Assembly: GCF_029689925.1 (NCBI RefSeq)
Contig: NZ_CP121445.1
Location: 675,001-739,000, forward strand
DNA length: 64,000 nucleotides
Reading direction: 5' to 3'
DNA from: Anaerocolumna sp. AGMB13025
Lineage (GTDB): Bacteria; Bacillota; Clostridia; Lachnospirales; Lachnospiraceae
In this document: in pieces, positions 47,024 to 56,057 of the stretch
How positions within the stretch are numbered: the first letter of the stretch is position 1
Layout of the letters: the number at the start of each line of letters is the position of its first letter
Notes under the pieces: generated by a model
What the model saw: only the letters and a program-made list of their open reading frames with translations
Database searches by the model: none
What the model was told of the DNA's origin: nothing
Translations under genes and position numbers: made by a program

Positions 47024-47101
47024 CAGGATAGTTGAATAACCTGATTGTTGAATAACAGTATAGTTGAATTACAGTATTGTTAAAAAGCAGGATAGTTAAC
47101 A
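47022..47101. repeat. Tandem repeat, five 16-bp units
   Basis: Five degenerate copies of AACAGGATAGTTGAAT, beginning at the stop codon of the ATPase gene and running into the spacer. Confidence 0.75.
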
Positions 47102-47284
47102 GCAAAAAATCAAGAAACAGGCGGAATGTCATATGACACCCGTCATAAATTATATTACAGATATTATGATACAAAACACTGATAAAATTAGTGCATTTTT
47201 GGTATATTTTAATCACCGGAGAACTACGATAATTAACCGTTGCGGCTAAATTTCATAGTTCAAATAATTTAGGAGGGTTATGAT

Positions 47285-48802
47285 ATGCATACTAATGTAA
47301 TAAAAAAAGCAGCTAGTATCATTCTAATGTTTTGTATTGTCTGTTTAAGCAGTTTGTTCGTAAGTGCCGCAGAAAAGGAAACCGGTGGAGAATTTAGTAA
47401 AATTGATTCCTTTATCGAAAAAGAGATGAAGGACTGCCGTATTCCGGGATTGTCTCTTGGAATTGTAAAGGAAAATAAAATTATCTATCAGAAAGGTTAT
47501 GGAGTAGCAGACCCGACAGGACGAAGCGTAACTCCGGAGACCCCTTTTTTGATTGCTTCCTTAAGCAAATCCTTTACGGCTATGGCTATTCTTAAGCTGG
47601 CAGAGGAAAAGAAATTAGAACTTGATAAACCGGTCCAGGCGTACATACCTGGGTTTCAATTGGCAGATTCAAAGGCAGCTTCTGAAATTACAATCCGTGA
47701 ACTGCTAAACCATACAAGCGGGATCAGAGAAAAAGATGAATATGCCGTGGAAAATTTAAGGGATGACGGGGTGTCACTGGAGGAACAGATTAAAAGAATG
47801 AGACATATAAAGCCCGGTCCAAAAGTCTTTCAGTATGGGAACCTGAATTATAATATTTTAGGTAAAGTCATAGAAAATGTAACTGGTTTACCTTATGGCG
47901 ACTATATCAATGAAATTATTATTAAGCCACTTGATATGAATCACAGTTATGTGTCACGGGATAAAGCGAAGGAAAATGGATTGGCAGCCGGCTACCGGTC
48001 ATTATTTGGATTTCCCGTACCGGTGGAATTACCTTACCGAACCTGTAACCTTGCCTCTGCCGGAATGATATCCTGCGCAGCAGATATTTCAAATTATATG
48101 CTGGCATTGTTAAATAAAGGCAGTTACCAGAACAGGCAAATCCTTTCAGAGAGCAGTATCCGCAGTTTAATGACACCTTCATCTAACGTATCGAACCATG
48201 TTTCTTATGGGTTTGGGTGGTATGTCACCTCAGGCAGTGTTTATCATGGAGGCGAGTTCATGAATTATCAGTCAAAAGTCAAACTGCTGCCGGAGGATTC
48301 AATTGGAGTTGTTATTCTGTATAATACCTCTAGTGCTATTTATACGACTCTTTTTAAATCCGGTTATAGAGACCGCATTGAGAGCGGAATTATTAGCATC
48401 CTATATGGTTATGAACCGGATACAGTCCAACCTGGCACTAAAATCTTTGATTTGAACCACTATCCTATGGGTGTTACTTATACCGTATATATCGGATTAT
48501 ATCTGCTTCTTGGCCTGGTGCTTATTATGTCTGCGTTTAAGTTGAAAAATTTTAAGAATGGACGGATGAAAGATCACAGATTTATTTTATTTCAATTAAC
48601 GATTGCTGTCATTGTGCAGATACTTCTGCCGGTGTCCGTTTTATTTTTGATTCCCTGGAGAACTGGTACACCATGGACATTTATCTTATATTATGTTCCT
48701 GATCTGGGGTATTTTATCTTATCGAGTGCTGTTATTGAGATAGGGATTGGAATGGTTACCGTATATTTACTTGTGAAGGCAAAGATGTCTGCTTTATTAT
48801 AG
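47285..48802 (+). CDS. Beta-lactamase-like serine hydrolase with C-terminal membrane segments
   Basis: 505 residues. Signal peptide (IILMFCIVCLSSLFVSAAE), then a class C beta-lactamase/DD-peptidase fold with S-x-x-K in ASLSKSF (near 98) and Y-x-N in YGNLNYN (near 186), and three to four membrane helices at the C-terminus from about 395. It acts outside the membrane on peptidoglycan or peptide-like substrates. It may belong to the regulon of the upstream two-component and ABC genes. The start follows AGGAGGG. Confidence 0.88.
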   Translation: MHTNVIKKAASIILMFCIVCLSSLFVSAAEKETGGEFSKIDSFIEKEMKDCRIPGLSLGIVKENKIIYQKGYGVADPTGRSVTPETPFLIASLSKSFTAMAILKLAEEKKLELDKPVQAYIPGFQLADSKAASEITIRELLNHTSGIREKDEYAVENLRDDGVSLEEQIKRMRHIKPGPKVFQYGNLNYNILGKVIENVTGLPYGDYINEIIIKPLDMNHSYVSRDKAKENGLAAGYRSLFGFPVPVELPYRTCNLASAGMISCAADISNYMLALLNKGSYQNRQILSESSIRSLMTPSSNVSNHVSYGFGWYVTSGSVYHGGEFMNYQSKVKLLPEDSIGVVILYNTSSAIYTTLFKSGYRDRIESGIISILYGYEPDTVQPGTKIFDLNHYPMGVTYTVYIGLYLLLGLVLIMSAFKLKNFKNGRMKDHRFILFQLTIAVIVQILLPVSVLFLIPWRTGTPWTFILYYVPDLGYFILSSAVIEIGIGMVTVYLLVKAKMSALL

Positions 48803-48803
48803 T

Positions 48804-48941
48804 GAGGCTGTTGTAAAATTCTGATGTAAATAACTGTTGCGAGAATGCATATTTATTTGTATGAACTTGGTACAAAATTCATATAAAAGTAATACGCATT
48901 CTAAGTCCAAAATCAGGAATTTACCAGTTTACAACAGCCTC
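48804..48941. repeat. MITE-like palindromic element
   Basis: The ends GAGGCTGTTGTAAA and TTTACAACAGCCTC are perfect inverted repeats 138 bp apart overall, and the interior continues to pair (GAGAATGCATATT with AATACGCATTCTA). It begins one base after the serine-hydrolase stop and lies between convergent genes, so it may double as a terminator. Confidence 0.65.
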
Positions 48942-48950
48942 CGTATATTA

Positions 48951-49838
48951 TTAATTGTCTATTATTAAAGTATTAGAAGCCCCGTCTCCATTGGAAGAGG
49001 GCGTTGATTGCTTTTTAGCATCCTTATCCTTGACTTTCTTTTCAATTTTTTCCATGGTTTTCAGTGTATACTGATATTGTGCATTATAGCTGATTGCAAG
49101 CAAAGCCTTGTCATATCTTGAGAAAGTCATCGAGGCGACCTCACCGTTTTCACCTTTAATATTGAAGGTGATATCTGGGTCGTTATTCTTGTAGCCCTGA
49201 CAGTTGTATTCAACCGATGCAACAGCTCCGTGAACGACATTTAGTTTCTCGGCTGTTTTCTTTGCAAGTTTTGCATATTCCTGTGGGTTTTTGGCAAGAG
49301 CTGCGTCATAAGCTACAGAAACTTTTTTATCCAATGTTCTGCTGCGGATTACAGAGAACAAATCACCTGTTACAGAGTCGACTTCAAACCAGTAACTGAG
49401 CTCACCGTTAATCAGGACATTAGCATCCCATGTTGAACGGGGGATATCTTCCGTTGCCGTATGATAACCCATTTCAATTACCTTCCCCTCCAAACTTTGT
49501 TCATATACGCTCCACAGAGCTTGTGCTCCAATCTCGGCAGCATTCTTTTTGTCCATGTCCTTACTTGTGGGAGTCTGGTTGCGGTAATACTCAAGATCAA
49601 TGTCACCGACTGTATAGTTTGCTTTTTTGTAACCTTCCGGCAAACTGTTCTCCGCCGTATTGGTTGGCTGTTTCACATAACTTACGTAGCTTGTGGGAAC
49701 CGTATTTGTCTTATTATAAACTGTTGCTGCGGCTGCCTGTGTAAGTCCCTGGAACATCAATGTGCTGGCTCCGATAATCATAGCGGCGGCTAAAACGGAT
49801 TTTTTAGCATATTTACCTTCTAATCTGTTTGTGTTCAT
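48951..49838 (-). CDS. Secreted protein, PepSY-like, function unknown
   Basis: 295 residues with an N-terminal signal or anchor (VLAAAMIIGASTLMFQGLTQ). Two segments (about 95-165, and 175-240) resemble PepSY-type folds, with WFEVDSVTGDLFSVI and ITFNIKGENGEVASMTFSRYD, and the C-terminal tail is Lys- and Ser-rich. It lies 91 bp downstream of an OmpR-type two-component pair on the same strand and may be co-transcribed. It could be an extracytoplasmic inhibitor or ligand for that sensor, but family assignment is uncertain. Confidence 0.65.
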   Translation of the reverse strand: MNTNRLEGKYAKKSVLAAAMIIGASTLMFQGLTQAAAATVYNKTNTVPTSYVSYVKQPTNTAENSLPEGYKKANYTVGDIDLEYYRNQTPTSKDMDKKNAAEIGAQALWSVYEQSLEGKVIEMGYHTATEDIPRSTWDANVLINGELSYWFEVDSVTGDLFSVIRSRTLDKKVSVAYDAALAKNPQEYAKLAKKTAEKLNVVHGAVASVEYNCQGYKNNDPDITFNIKGENGEVASMTFSRYDKALLAISYNAQYQYTLKTMEKIEKKVKDKDAKKQSTPSSNGDGASNTLIIDN

Positions 49839-49929
49839 GTCAATCGCTCCTTTATTGTTTTATAGTTTATTTGTGATCACAGGAACCAGTATATAGGGTC
49901 TGAATTATAGAATCATTATCAAGTTATTA

Positions 49930-51324
49930 TTAAGTTGTAAAAGTTATTTTTACGGTTGTCCCTTCACCGGGACGGCTTAAAAAGCTCAGTTGTGCCTTGT
50001 GGCTTGAAGCAATCTGCTTGCAGAGAGCAAGTCCTAATCCGGCACCGCCGTCGTTTCTGTTCCGTGATTTTTCTCCCCGGTAGAAGGGTTCCGTGATTTG
50101 CGAAAGGATTTCGGGTGTCATACCTTTTCCGTTGTCCCGGACACAGATTATTTTCCTTTCCGCTTCCATAATCGCACTTACAACAATATTACCACCCTTT
50201 CCGCATGCCTTTGCCGCGTTGTCAATGAGATTAATTAACAGGCTTTCCATCAGATAGGAATCTCCGCGGATTGATTCAATTTCACAACGGAATTCTATTT
50301 GTATCTCGTTATTAGCAAGCTTACCAGTCAGTGTCTGAAGGACTGCTTCAAAGAGATTGGACACCTTTAGTTCCTCACAGGTAATCTGATTGTTCTGCAA
50401 ATTTGCCAGTTCCAGCAATTGATATGCTACCATTTGCAGCCGATGGCTTTCGGACATGATGTAATTGAGTGCCGAAAGTCGGTCATCCTCAGACAGTACG
50501 GCTTTTTGCAGGTATTCTGCATATCCATAGATTGCTGTCAGTGGTGTGCGGAGCTCGTGAGCGAAATTATCGACGAACTGCTGCTTTTTCGCTGCGGCGT
50601 CTTTTAGCTCCGTCATCTGGTGCTGGATTTCCGCTGCCATGTGATTGAAGCTCTGGGACATTTCGGTAAGCTCATCATGGCCGGATACCGGAAGTCTGGT
50701 TTGATATGCTCCCTCCGCGATATCCTTGGAGGTTCTGGAAATCTGCTTAAGAGGTCTGAATATCCGGTTTAGCACGAGAAGAAGACCGAAAGCGAACAGA
50801 ACCGAGAGCACAAATCCCGTGAAGAATAGTATATTTTTCAGGTGTCTCCATGAGTTTATGGCTTCCGTTGTATCATATAGATAAACCAGCGTGTAGGAAG
50901 CATAGGGAGCAGGAAGTTTTCCCGAAACGATTACATAAGTTCTATCATCAACTTTTTGTATGGTTGCCAGTCGGCTTCCGTCCACTGGAGGCTCCAGGGA
51001 ATTGTCTTTAAGCACGGCTATGTCTTTGCTGGAATAGATAAGTTGATTATTTTTGTAAAATGCAAGCCCCGCCGTATTATCCCCGGACAGGAAGCTGTAA
51101 GGCTGGAGCAGTGAATTTAAAGATCCGTCTATGTCGGTTCCACGCCCTTGTACGGCTTGAAAATCCTTTATCAGAGCGGACGCTATAAAATAGTGTTCGT
51201 TCAGACTCCGATCTTCCGCACGGTTTATCATATCCCTGAACATTGCCACAGAAACAATTAAGATTCCAAGGTTAAAAAAGAAGAGAAAAAGAGTCAAAGT
51301 TGTTAAAAAAGTCCTCTGCTTCAT
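49930..51324 (-). CDS. Sensor histidine kinase (OmpR-system type)
   Basis: About 464 residues: membrane helix near 6-27, an extracellular sensor of about 130 residues, a second helix near 165-188, HAMP, HisKA with the phospho-His in DNFAHELRTPLTAIYGY, and HATPase (LINLIDNAAKA, DNGKGM, GAGLGLAL). The ATG at 51324 overlaps the regulator's stop (ATGA), and GGAGGCAGG precedes it, which favours it over an earlier in-frame start at 51381. Confidence 0.93.
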   Translation of the reverse strand: MKQRTFLTTLTLFLFFFNLGILIVSVAMFRDMINRAEDRSLNEHYFIASALIKDFQAVQGRGTDIDGSLNSLLQPYSFLSGDNTAGLAFYKNNQLIYSSKDIAVLKDNSLEPPVDGSRLATIQKVDDRTYVIVSGKLPAPYASYTLVYLYDTTEAINSWRHLKNILFFTGFVLSVLFAFGLLLVLNRIFRPLKQISRTSKDIAEGAYQTRLPVSGHDELTEMSQSFNHMAAEIQHQMTELKDAAAKKQQFVDNFAHELRTPLTAIYGYAEYLQKAVLSEDDRLSALNYIMSESHRLQMVAYQLLELANLQNNQITCEELKVSNLFEAVLQTLTGKLANNEIQIEFRCEIESIRGDSYLMESLLINLIDNAAKACGKGGNIVVSAIMEAERKIICVRDNGKGMTPEILSQITEPFYRGEKSRNRNDGGAGLGLALCKQIASSHKAQLSFLSRPGEGTTVKITFTT

Positions 51325-51974
51325 CGGCCTGCCTCCAGACGGTAACCCAGCTTGTATACGGTTTTTATCCGATCTTCCCAACCCAGCTTTTTTCGTAGCT
51401 TTTGTATATGTACGTCCACAGTCCTGGTGTCGCCTTCAAAATCGTAACCCCAAACCAGCTCCAGCAGTTTTTCTCTTGAGAGCGCAATGTTGCGGTTATT
51501 CACAAGAACCTCCAGCAACTCATATTCCTTTGGGGTACATTCGACCAGTTGCCCGTTATGGAATACCTGATGGCTGCTAAAATCAATTTTTACGTTTCCT
51601 GTTTCAAAACGACTTGCTGTCTTCTGAGTCCGCCTTAAGACTGCTTCCACCCGGGCCAACAGTTCCAGCATTTCAAAAGGTTTGGTCAGATAATCATCCG
51701 CTCCCATTGAAAAGCCCTTAATACGATCTTGTAAGCTATTACGTGCGGTCAGAAAGATTGTGGGTGTTTCATTCGCTTTTTTGAAAACCTCAAACCCGTC
51801 AAGTCCCGGAAGCATGATATCTAAAATCATCAGGTCATAGGTATGGCATTGCATATCGGAAAGGGCAATCTTCCCATCAAAAACCGAGGTACAGCAATGC
51901 CCTACAAGCTGTAGATTTCTTTTAACAAGCTCATTGATTGATATTTCATCTTCAACAATTAAAATAGATGCCAA
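51321..51974 (-). CDS. OmpR-family response regulator
   Basis: 217 residues starting at TTG, with GAGGAGGTGATTAA directly upstream and no alternative ATG. The receiver domain (VEDEISINELV, Asp in LMILDIMLPGLDG, Lys in YLTKPF) is followed by a winged helix (LTPKEYELLEVL-type block CTPKEYELLEVLVNN, then TRTVDVHIQKLRKKLG). First gene of the two-component operon. Confidence 0.95.
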   Translation of the reverse strand: MASILIVEDEISINELVKRNLQLVGHCCTSVFDGKIALSDMQCHTYDLMILDIMLPGLDGFEVFKKANETPTIFLTARNSLQDRIKGFSMGADDYLTKPFEMLELLARVEAVLRRTQKTASRFETGNVKIDFSSHQVFHNGQLVECTPKEYELLEVLVNNRNIALSREKLLELVWGYDFEGDTRTVDVHIQKLRKKLGWEDRIKTVYKLGYRLEAGR

Positions 51975-52234
51975 TTAATCACCTCCTCATAACAACTATA
52001 TTATCAATGTTTTGTTATGAAGTTGTAAAGGATTTTTTTCTTAACAAAGAATTTAAAACACTGGGAAAAGAAGCCGAATATTTGATTTATCTGAGAACTG
52101 ATATGATAATTGAGGAATATCCTACGGTTTACCAGACTGTTATAGTCGAATTAAGTTCCTTGTAATAAGTCCTGGAGTTTTTAAAATATTGCCGGATTAT
52201 CCTAATGCTACAACGAGAATAACTTCAATCCTAC

Positions 52235-52263
52235 TTTACACTTTATAAAGGACATGCTATACT
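52235..52263 (+). promoter_or_regulatory. Promoter of a small-peptide unit
   Basis: TTTACA (52235-52240), exactly 17 bp, TATACT (52258-52263), about 42 bp upstream of a 42-codon ORF. Confidence 0.6.
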
Positions 52264-52304
52264 TAGTTACAGTAAATGCACATTTAAAGAAAGGAGACAT
52301 TGCT

Positions 52305-52433
52305 ATGAAATCATTCAACATAAAACCAGTTATAAATCTTACACATGACCGTTTACAACAAAGTCAAAGTAAACATAATAACATAATAGGCTATTGTTAT
52401 AACCATACTCGGATTTCATGCAGTGAATTCTGA
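52305..52433 (+). CDS. Small ORF, 42 residues, unknown
   Basis: Begins MKSFNIKPVINLTHDRLQQS and ends GYCYNHTRISCSEF, with two Cys near the C-terminus. AAAGGAG lies 8 nt before the ATG, a promoter with 17-bp spacing lies upstream, and a hairpin (CGATAGC/GCTATCG) and an intrinsic terminator follow. No family is recognised. The unit could make a signalling or modified peptide, or be the leader ORF of an attenuator for the RtcB gene downstream. Confidence 0.5.
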   Translation: MKSFNIKPVINLTHDRLQQSQSKHNNIIGYCYNHTRISCSEF

Positions 52434-52506
52434 GTTAAAGTTATAGATGATTTAGCGATAGCGTATGTTAAGTGCTATCGGCTTACCTTATATAAAAAAC
52501 ATTTAT

Positions 52507-52560
52507 AGAGCCGATTATATGTGATTTTATTTGAATCATATCATAATTGGCTCTATTTTT
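52507..52560 (+). terminator. Terminator of the small-peptide unit
   Basis: AGAGCCGATTATATGTGATT and AATCATATCATAATTGGCTCT form a 19-20 bp stem with a short loop and a following ATTTTT. It lies 165 bp before the RtcB gene. Confidence 0.8.
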
Positions 52561-52615
52561 GATTAAATGGCATTTACGTGAAATCATTTAACTTAAACTA
52601 TAATACACTGAAATT

Positions 52616-52660
52616 ACAATACTTAAATTAACAATACTTAAATTAGCAATACTTAGACTA
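52616..52660. repeat. Three 15-bp tandem repeats
   Basis: Two exact copies of ACAATACTTAAATTA and a third diverged copy, in the leader region of the RtcB gene. Confidence 0.7.
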
Positions 52661-52726
52661 CTAAAATATTTAGCAGGAAATATAGACGATTCATAAGTAA
52701 AACACGAAAATTTATCGGAGGAAATA

Positions 52727-53938
52727 ATGCAGATTATAACAGGAAAATATAATAACGCAAAGGTTTTTACAGAAGTTGTGGAGGAAACCGCAATGGAGCA
52801 GATTAAGACCCTTTGCAATCAGGAATATGTAAAAGATTCAAAAATCAGAATAATGCCGGATGTTCATGCCGGTGCAGGCTGTACCATTGGGACAACCATG
52901 ACCATTAAAGACTGTATTGTGCCTAATCTTGTTGGAGTGGACATCGGCTGTGGTATGGAAACCATTCAGATTAAGAATAAGCATATTGAATTACAGAAGC
53001 TGGATAAGCTTATCTATGAAAAGATTCCGTCTGGCTATCATATCAGAGAGTCGGTTCATCGGTATAACGAGGAAATCGATTTGAACCAGCTGCGGTGTAA
53101 AACAGAAGGAAAGATTAATCTGGACAGGGCAGTTAAGTCTCTTGGTACTCTTGGAGGAGGCAATCATTTTATTGAAGCAAATAAGGATGAAGAAGGTAAT
53201 ATCTATCTTGTGATTCATTCCGGTTCCAGGCATCTGGGATTAGAAGTAGCAAACTTTTATCAGGAACAGGCGTATAAATCCTTAAACGGCAATACCCCAG
53301 AGGATATGAAACAATTGATAACAGAATATAAGGCAGCAGGCAGAGAACAGGAGATACAAACAGCACTGGAAACCCTGAAAGCACAAATAAAAACAGAGAT
53401 TCCCAAAGCACTGGCTTATGTATCGGGACCGTTGATGGAAGACTACCTCCACGATATGAAGCTTATCCAAAGATTTGCCCTGCTTAACCGAAAGGCAATG
53501 ATGGATGAGATAATCAAAGGGTTAAAACTCAAGGTAGTGGAGGTATTTACCACCATTCATAATTATATTGATACAGAACAGATGATTTTAAGAAAAGGGG
53601 CGGTTTCTGCTAAGTCAGGAGAAAAACTGTTGATTCCCATCAATATGAGGGATGGTTCCTTAATTTGTATGGGGAAGGGAAATGAGGACTGGAATTGCTC
53701 TGCACCCCATGGTGCAGGAAGACTGATGTCACGTACAATGGCAAAGAATTCATTTACCGTATCCGAATTTAAAAAGCAGATGACTGGAATCTATACCACT
53801 TCCGTAGGTGCCGATACCTTGGACGAGTGTCCTATGGCTTATAAAGGTATGGAGGATATTGTGAACAACATAAATGACACTGCGGAGATTGTTAAGATTA
53901 TTAAACCTATTTATAACTTTAAGGCTGGGGAGGAATAA
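52727..53938 (+). CDS. rtcB: RtcB-family RNA ligase
   Basis: A 403-residue RtcB: metal and nucleotide residues appear in PDVHAGAGCTIG (about 44-55), GVDIGCGM with the metal-binding Cys (about 69-76), GTLGGGNHFIE, IHSGSRHLG, TIHNYID and CSAPHGAGR with the guanylylated-His segment. It joins 2',3'-cyclic phosphate or 3'-phosphate RNA ends to 5'-OH ends using GTP and Mn. Start follows CGGAGG. No archease or RtcR is nearby. This shorter form is widespread in Firmicutes, where its RNA substrates are not settled. Confidence 0.93.
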   Translation: MQIITGKYNNAKVFTEVVEETAMEQIKTLCNQEYVKDSKIRIMPDVHAGAGCTIGTTMTIKDCIVPNLVGVDIGCGMETIQIKNKHIELQKLDKLIYEKIPSGYHIRESVHRYNEEIDLNQLRCKTEGKINLDRAVKSLGTLGGGNHFIEANKDEEGNIYLVIHSGSRHLGLEVANFYQEQAYKSLNGNTPEDMKQLITEYKAAGREQEIQTALETLKAQIKTEIPKALAYVSGPLMEDYLHDMKLIQRFALLNRKAMMDEIIKGLKLKVVEVFTTIHNYIDTEQMILRKGAVSAKSGEKLLIPINMRDGSLICMGKGNEDWNCSAPHGAGRLMSRTMAKNSFTVSEFKKQMTGIYTTSVGADTLDECPMAYKGMEDIVNNINDTAEIVKIIKPIYNFKAGEE

Positions 53939-54060
53939 GAAAGGCGTAAATACCTGGATTTCCATATACTGTACTAGGGTGATGTTCCTTACTAATAATT
54001 GACATATTCAGACTATTTGGTAAAATAATTGGTATCAGCTATTTTAATTGAAACGCATAG

Positions 54061-54150
54061 ATTGAAATTGCACAGATTGAAATTGCACAGATTGAAATTG
54101 CACAGATTGAAATTGCACAGATTGAAATTGTACAGATTGAAATTGTACAG
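54061..54150. repeat. Six 15-bp tandem repeats
   Basis: Six head-to-tail copies of ATTGAAATTGCACAG, the last two with T for C at one position, preceded by a partial diverged copy (54047-54060). It lies between the RtcB and SGNH-hydrolase genes. Confidence 0.93.
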
Positions 54151-54282
54151 TTTTTAAGAGAAAAATCCTAGCTCCACAGGTTACAAATATATAGGTTTAT
54201 AATATACATAAAATACACATATTAAATTGCATATGAATAAAATACATAAAAGTATAATAAACAGAGAGAGGATAATATAGCT

Positions 54283-54936
54283 ATGAGTGAGTCGGTTCCG
54301 TCCATTGATAAAGAAACACAGGAGAAATTAAAGAGGTACAAAATATTAAACCAATACGTAAAAACCGGACAAGTCCTTTTTACGGGCTCTTCCCTGATGG
54401 AGCAATTTCCAATTTATGAATTTCTACAGGATTATGATATCAAAGAAACCATATATAACCGCGGAGTGGGGGGCTTTACAACTGCTCTGATGTCTGAATA
54501 TATGGATATTATGGTCTATGAACTAAAGCCTTCTAAAATATTTCTCAATATCGGTACCAATGATTTAAACGCACCGGATTATACCAAAGAAGCATTAATG
54601 GAGCGCTGTGAATGGATTGTGAGACAGATACAAAAACATTTACCAGAATGTAAAATCTACTACATGGCTTATTATCCGATAAATGGTGAATATGATTTTG
54701 GAGACGAGAATATGAAACAGGCTCTTAAAGTCCGTACCAATGACAGAATCAGGGAAGCAAATGCCGGGCTGGAGCAGTTGGCTGCCAGAAATAACATAAA
54801 ATTCATAAATGTAAATAAGAATCTTTCTGACAATGCCGGAAATTTAAAGCAGGAGTATTCCATTGAAGGCATGCATATATATCCCAACGGATACCAGGCG
54901 ATTTTAGAGGATATTATGAAGTATGTAAGAGAATAA
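54283..54936 (+). CDS. SGNH/GDSL-family hydrolase
   Basis: 217 residues. The nucleophile block FTGSSLMEQFP (Ser of the GxS motif near 36), the Gly-block NRGVGG, the Asn block IGTNDLN and the late EGMHIYPNGY (catalytic His) match blocks I, II, III and V of SGNH esterases. No signal peptide, so it is cytoplasmic. It probably removes acyl groups from sugars or lipids. The next gene is also esterase-like. Confidence 0.87.
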   Translation: MSESVPSIDKETQEKLKRYKILNQYVKTGQVLFTGSSLMEQFPIYEFLQDYDIKETIYNRGVGGFTTALMSEYMDIMVYELKPSKIFLNIGTNDLNAPDYTKEALMERCEWIVRQIQKHLPECKIYYMAYYPINGEYDFGDENMKQALKVRTNDRIREANAGLEQLAARNNIKFINVNKNLSDNAGNLKQEYSIEGMHIYPNGYQAILEDIMKYVRE

Positions 54937-55056
54937 GGTGAAAAGAAAAAGAGTGTAAGTGAGTGTAAAAGAATGTAAAACAGAGCATTTTTTAGCTGTT
55001 TGCTGTATTTCTCTTGAGGACACCGCAAAAATCTTAACAATGCAATGGAGTAAGGA

Positions 55057-55728
55057 ATGAATAAAAAGATTCTAAATGCAGGAAAACGCAGGGTTCTACT
55101 ATATTATCCAGATGCTTGTATCGATTGCCCTATTGTGTACACACATGCATCGGAGGAGGAAATGGAAGGCGTTGTTTCGCTGGTTAAAGATATAAGAATA
55201 ATACTTGCGGCAGTGGAGGAAATAGACTGGAACGGCGAACTCTCTCCATGGCCTGCGCCGAAAGCCTTTCGTGGTGGAGAGGATTTTATGGGTGGGGCGG
55301 ATGCCTATATAAGGGAATTTACGGAGCAGATTGTGCCAGTGGTGGAAGAATCAGTTGGTTTTATACCTCAAAACAGGTGGATAGCCGGCTACTCTCTGGC
55401 AGGATTATTTGCCGTTTATGCCTTATATCAGACGGATTTGTTCAGCCGTGGCGCATGCATATCCGGTTCCCTGTGGTATGACGGGTTTTTGGATTATATG
55501 AAAGAAAGGACTCCTCTTCGGATACCTGACAAGGTATATTTCTCATTGGGTGACCGGGAAGCTATAACAAAAAATCAGAGGCTTTCGAAGGTTCTTGATT
55601 GTACTATGGAGGCGGAGAACTTGATGAGGGAGTTGGGTTCAACAGTCCTGTTTGAGTTAAATGCAGGAAATCATTTTGTAGACGTTTCTGAGCGGGTAGC
55701 GAAAGGATTAAGGTGGTTATATGACTGA
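55057..55728 (+). CDS. Alpha/beta-hydrolase-fold esterase
   Basis: 223 residues with the nucleophile elbow GYSLAG (near 110-115), an acid in SLGDREA (near 168) and a catalytic His in NAGNHF (near 206). The arrangement resembles the Fes/enterochelin-esterase-like or esterase D group, but the substrate is unknown. No signal peptide. It follows the SGNH hydrolase by 120 bp on the same strand. Confidence 0.8.
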   Translation: MNKKILNAGKRRVLLYYPDACIDCPIVYTHASEEEMEGVVSLVKDIRIILAAVEEIDWNGELSPWPAPKAFRGGEDFMGGADAYIREFTEQIVPVVEESVGFIPQNRWIAGYSLAGLFAVYALYQTDLFSRGACISGSLWYDGFLDYMKERTPLRIPDKVYFSLGDREAITKNQRLSKVLDCTMEAENLMRELGSTVLFELNAGNHFVDVSERVAKGLRWLYD

Positions 55729-55825
55729 TAGATTCATAGATGACTTTCAGTTTTTGTGTTTACTAAAAGTACAAAATCTTTATTCAGTATACGAACCTTG
55801 CTTCAAAGTGGCAAAATGGAAGATG

Positions 55826-55858
55826 GATAAAAAGCCGATAAAAAGCCGATAAAAAGCC
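55826..55858. repeat. Three 11-bp tandem repeats
   Basis: Three copies of GATAAAAAGCC directly upstream of a small gene remnant. Confidence 0.75.
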
Positions 55859-55883
55859 GATAGATATTAATAGAAAGGAAATA

Positions 55884-55982
55884 ATGCGTGAATTCATTGA
55901 GTCCAATGGTTCAATTAGTAATAAAGAAGCTAGAGAATTTTTAGGATTAGCAGAATCAACTATAAAAACCGCACCTATCTAG
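55884..55982 (+). pseudogene. Winged-helix remnant (32 residues)
   Basis: The frame starts REFIESNGSISNKEAREFLG and ends STIKTAPI. It reads like the start of the C-terminal winged helix found in AlbA-2/ATP-binding regulators (pattern 'SNGSISNKEARELLGLSEST'), cut off where the recognition helix should be. AAAGGA precedes the ATG, but the product is too short to fold as a domain. Most likely a relic of a larger regulator gene. Confidence 0.5.
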
Positions 55983-56057
55983 TTAATATATATTGATTAT
56001 CAGAACACAGGCATAAAAATATTGTTCTAAAATTAATGATAAAATAAGGGTGAGAAA

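Noticed and set aside
51968..52165. A 65-codon plus-strand frame after the OmpR-type regulator
   Set aside because: It overlaps the regulator's start region, has no ribosome binding site and no recognisable content; at most the tail of an old gene.
54061..54150. Possible CRISPR array
   Set aside because: The units are 15 bp head to tail with no spacers, and no cas genes are near.
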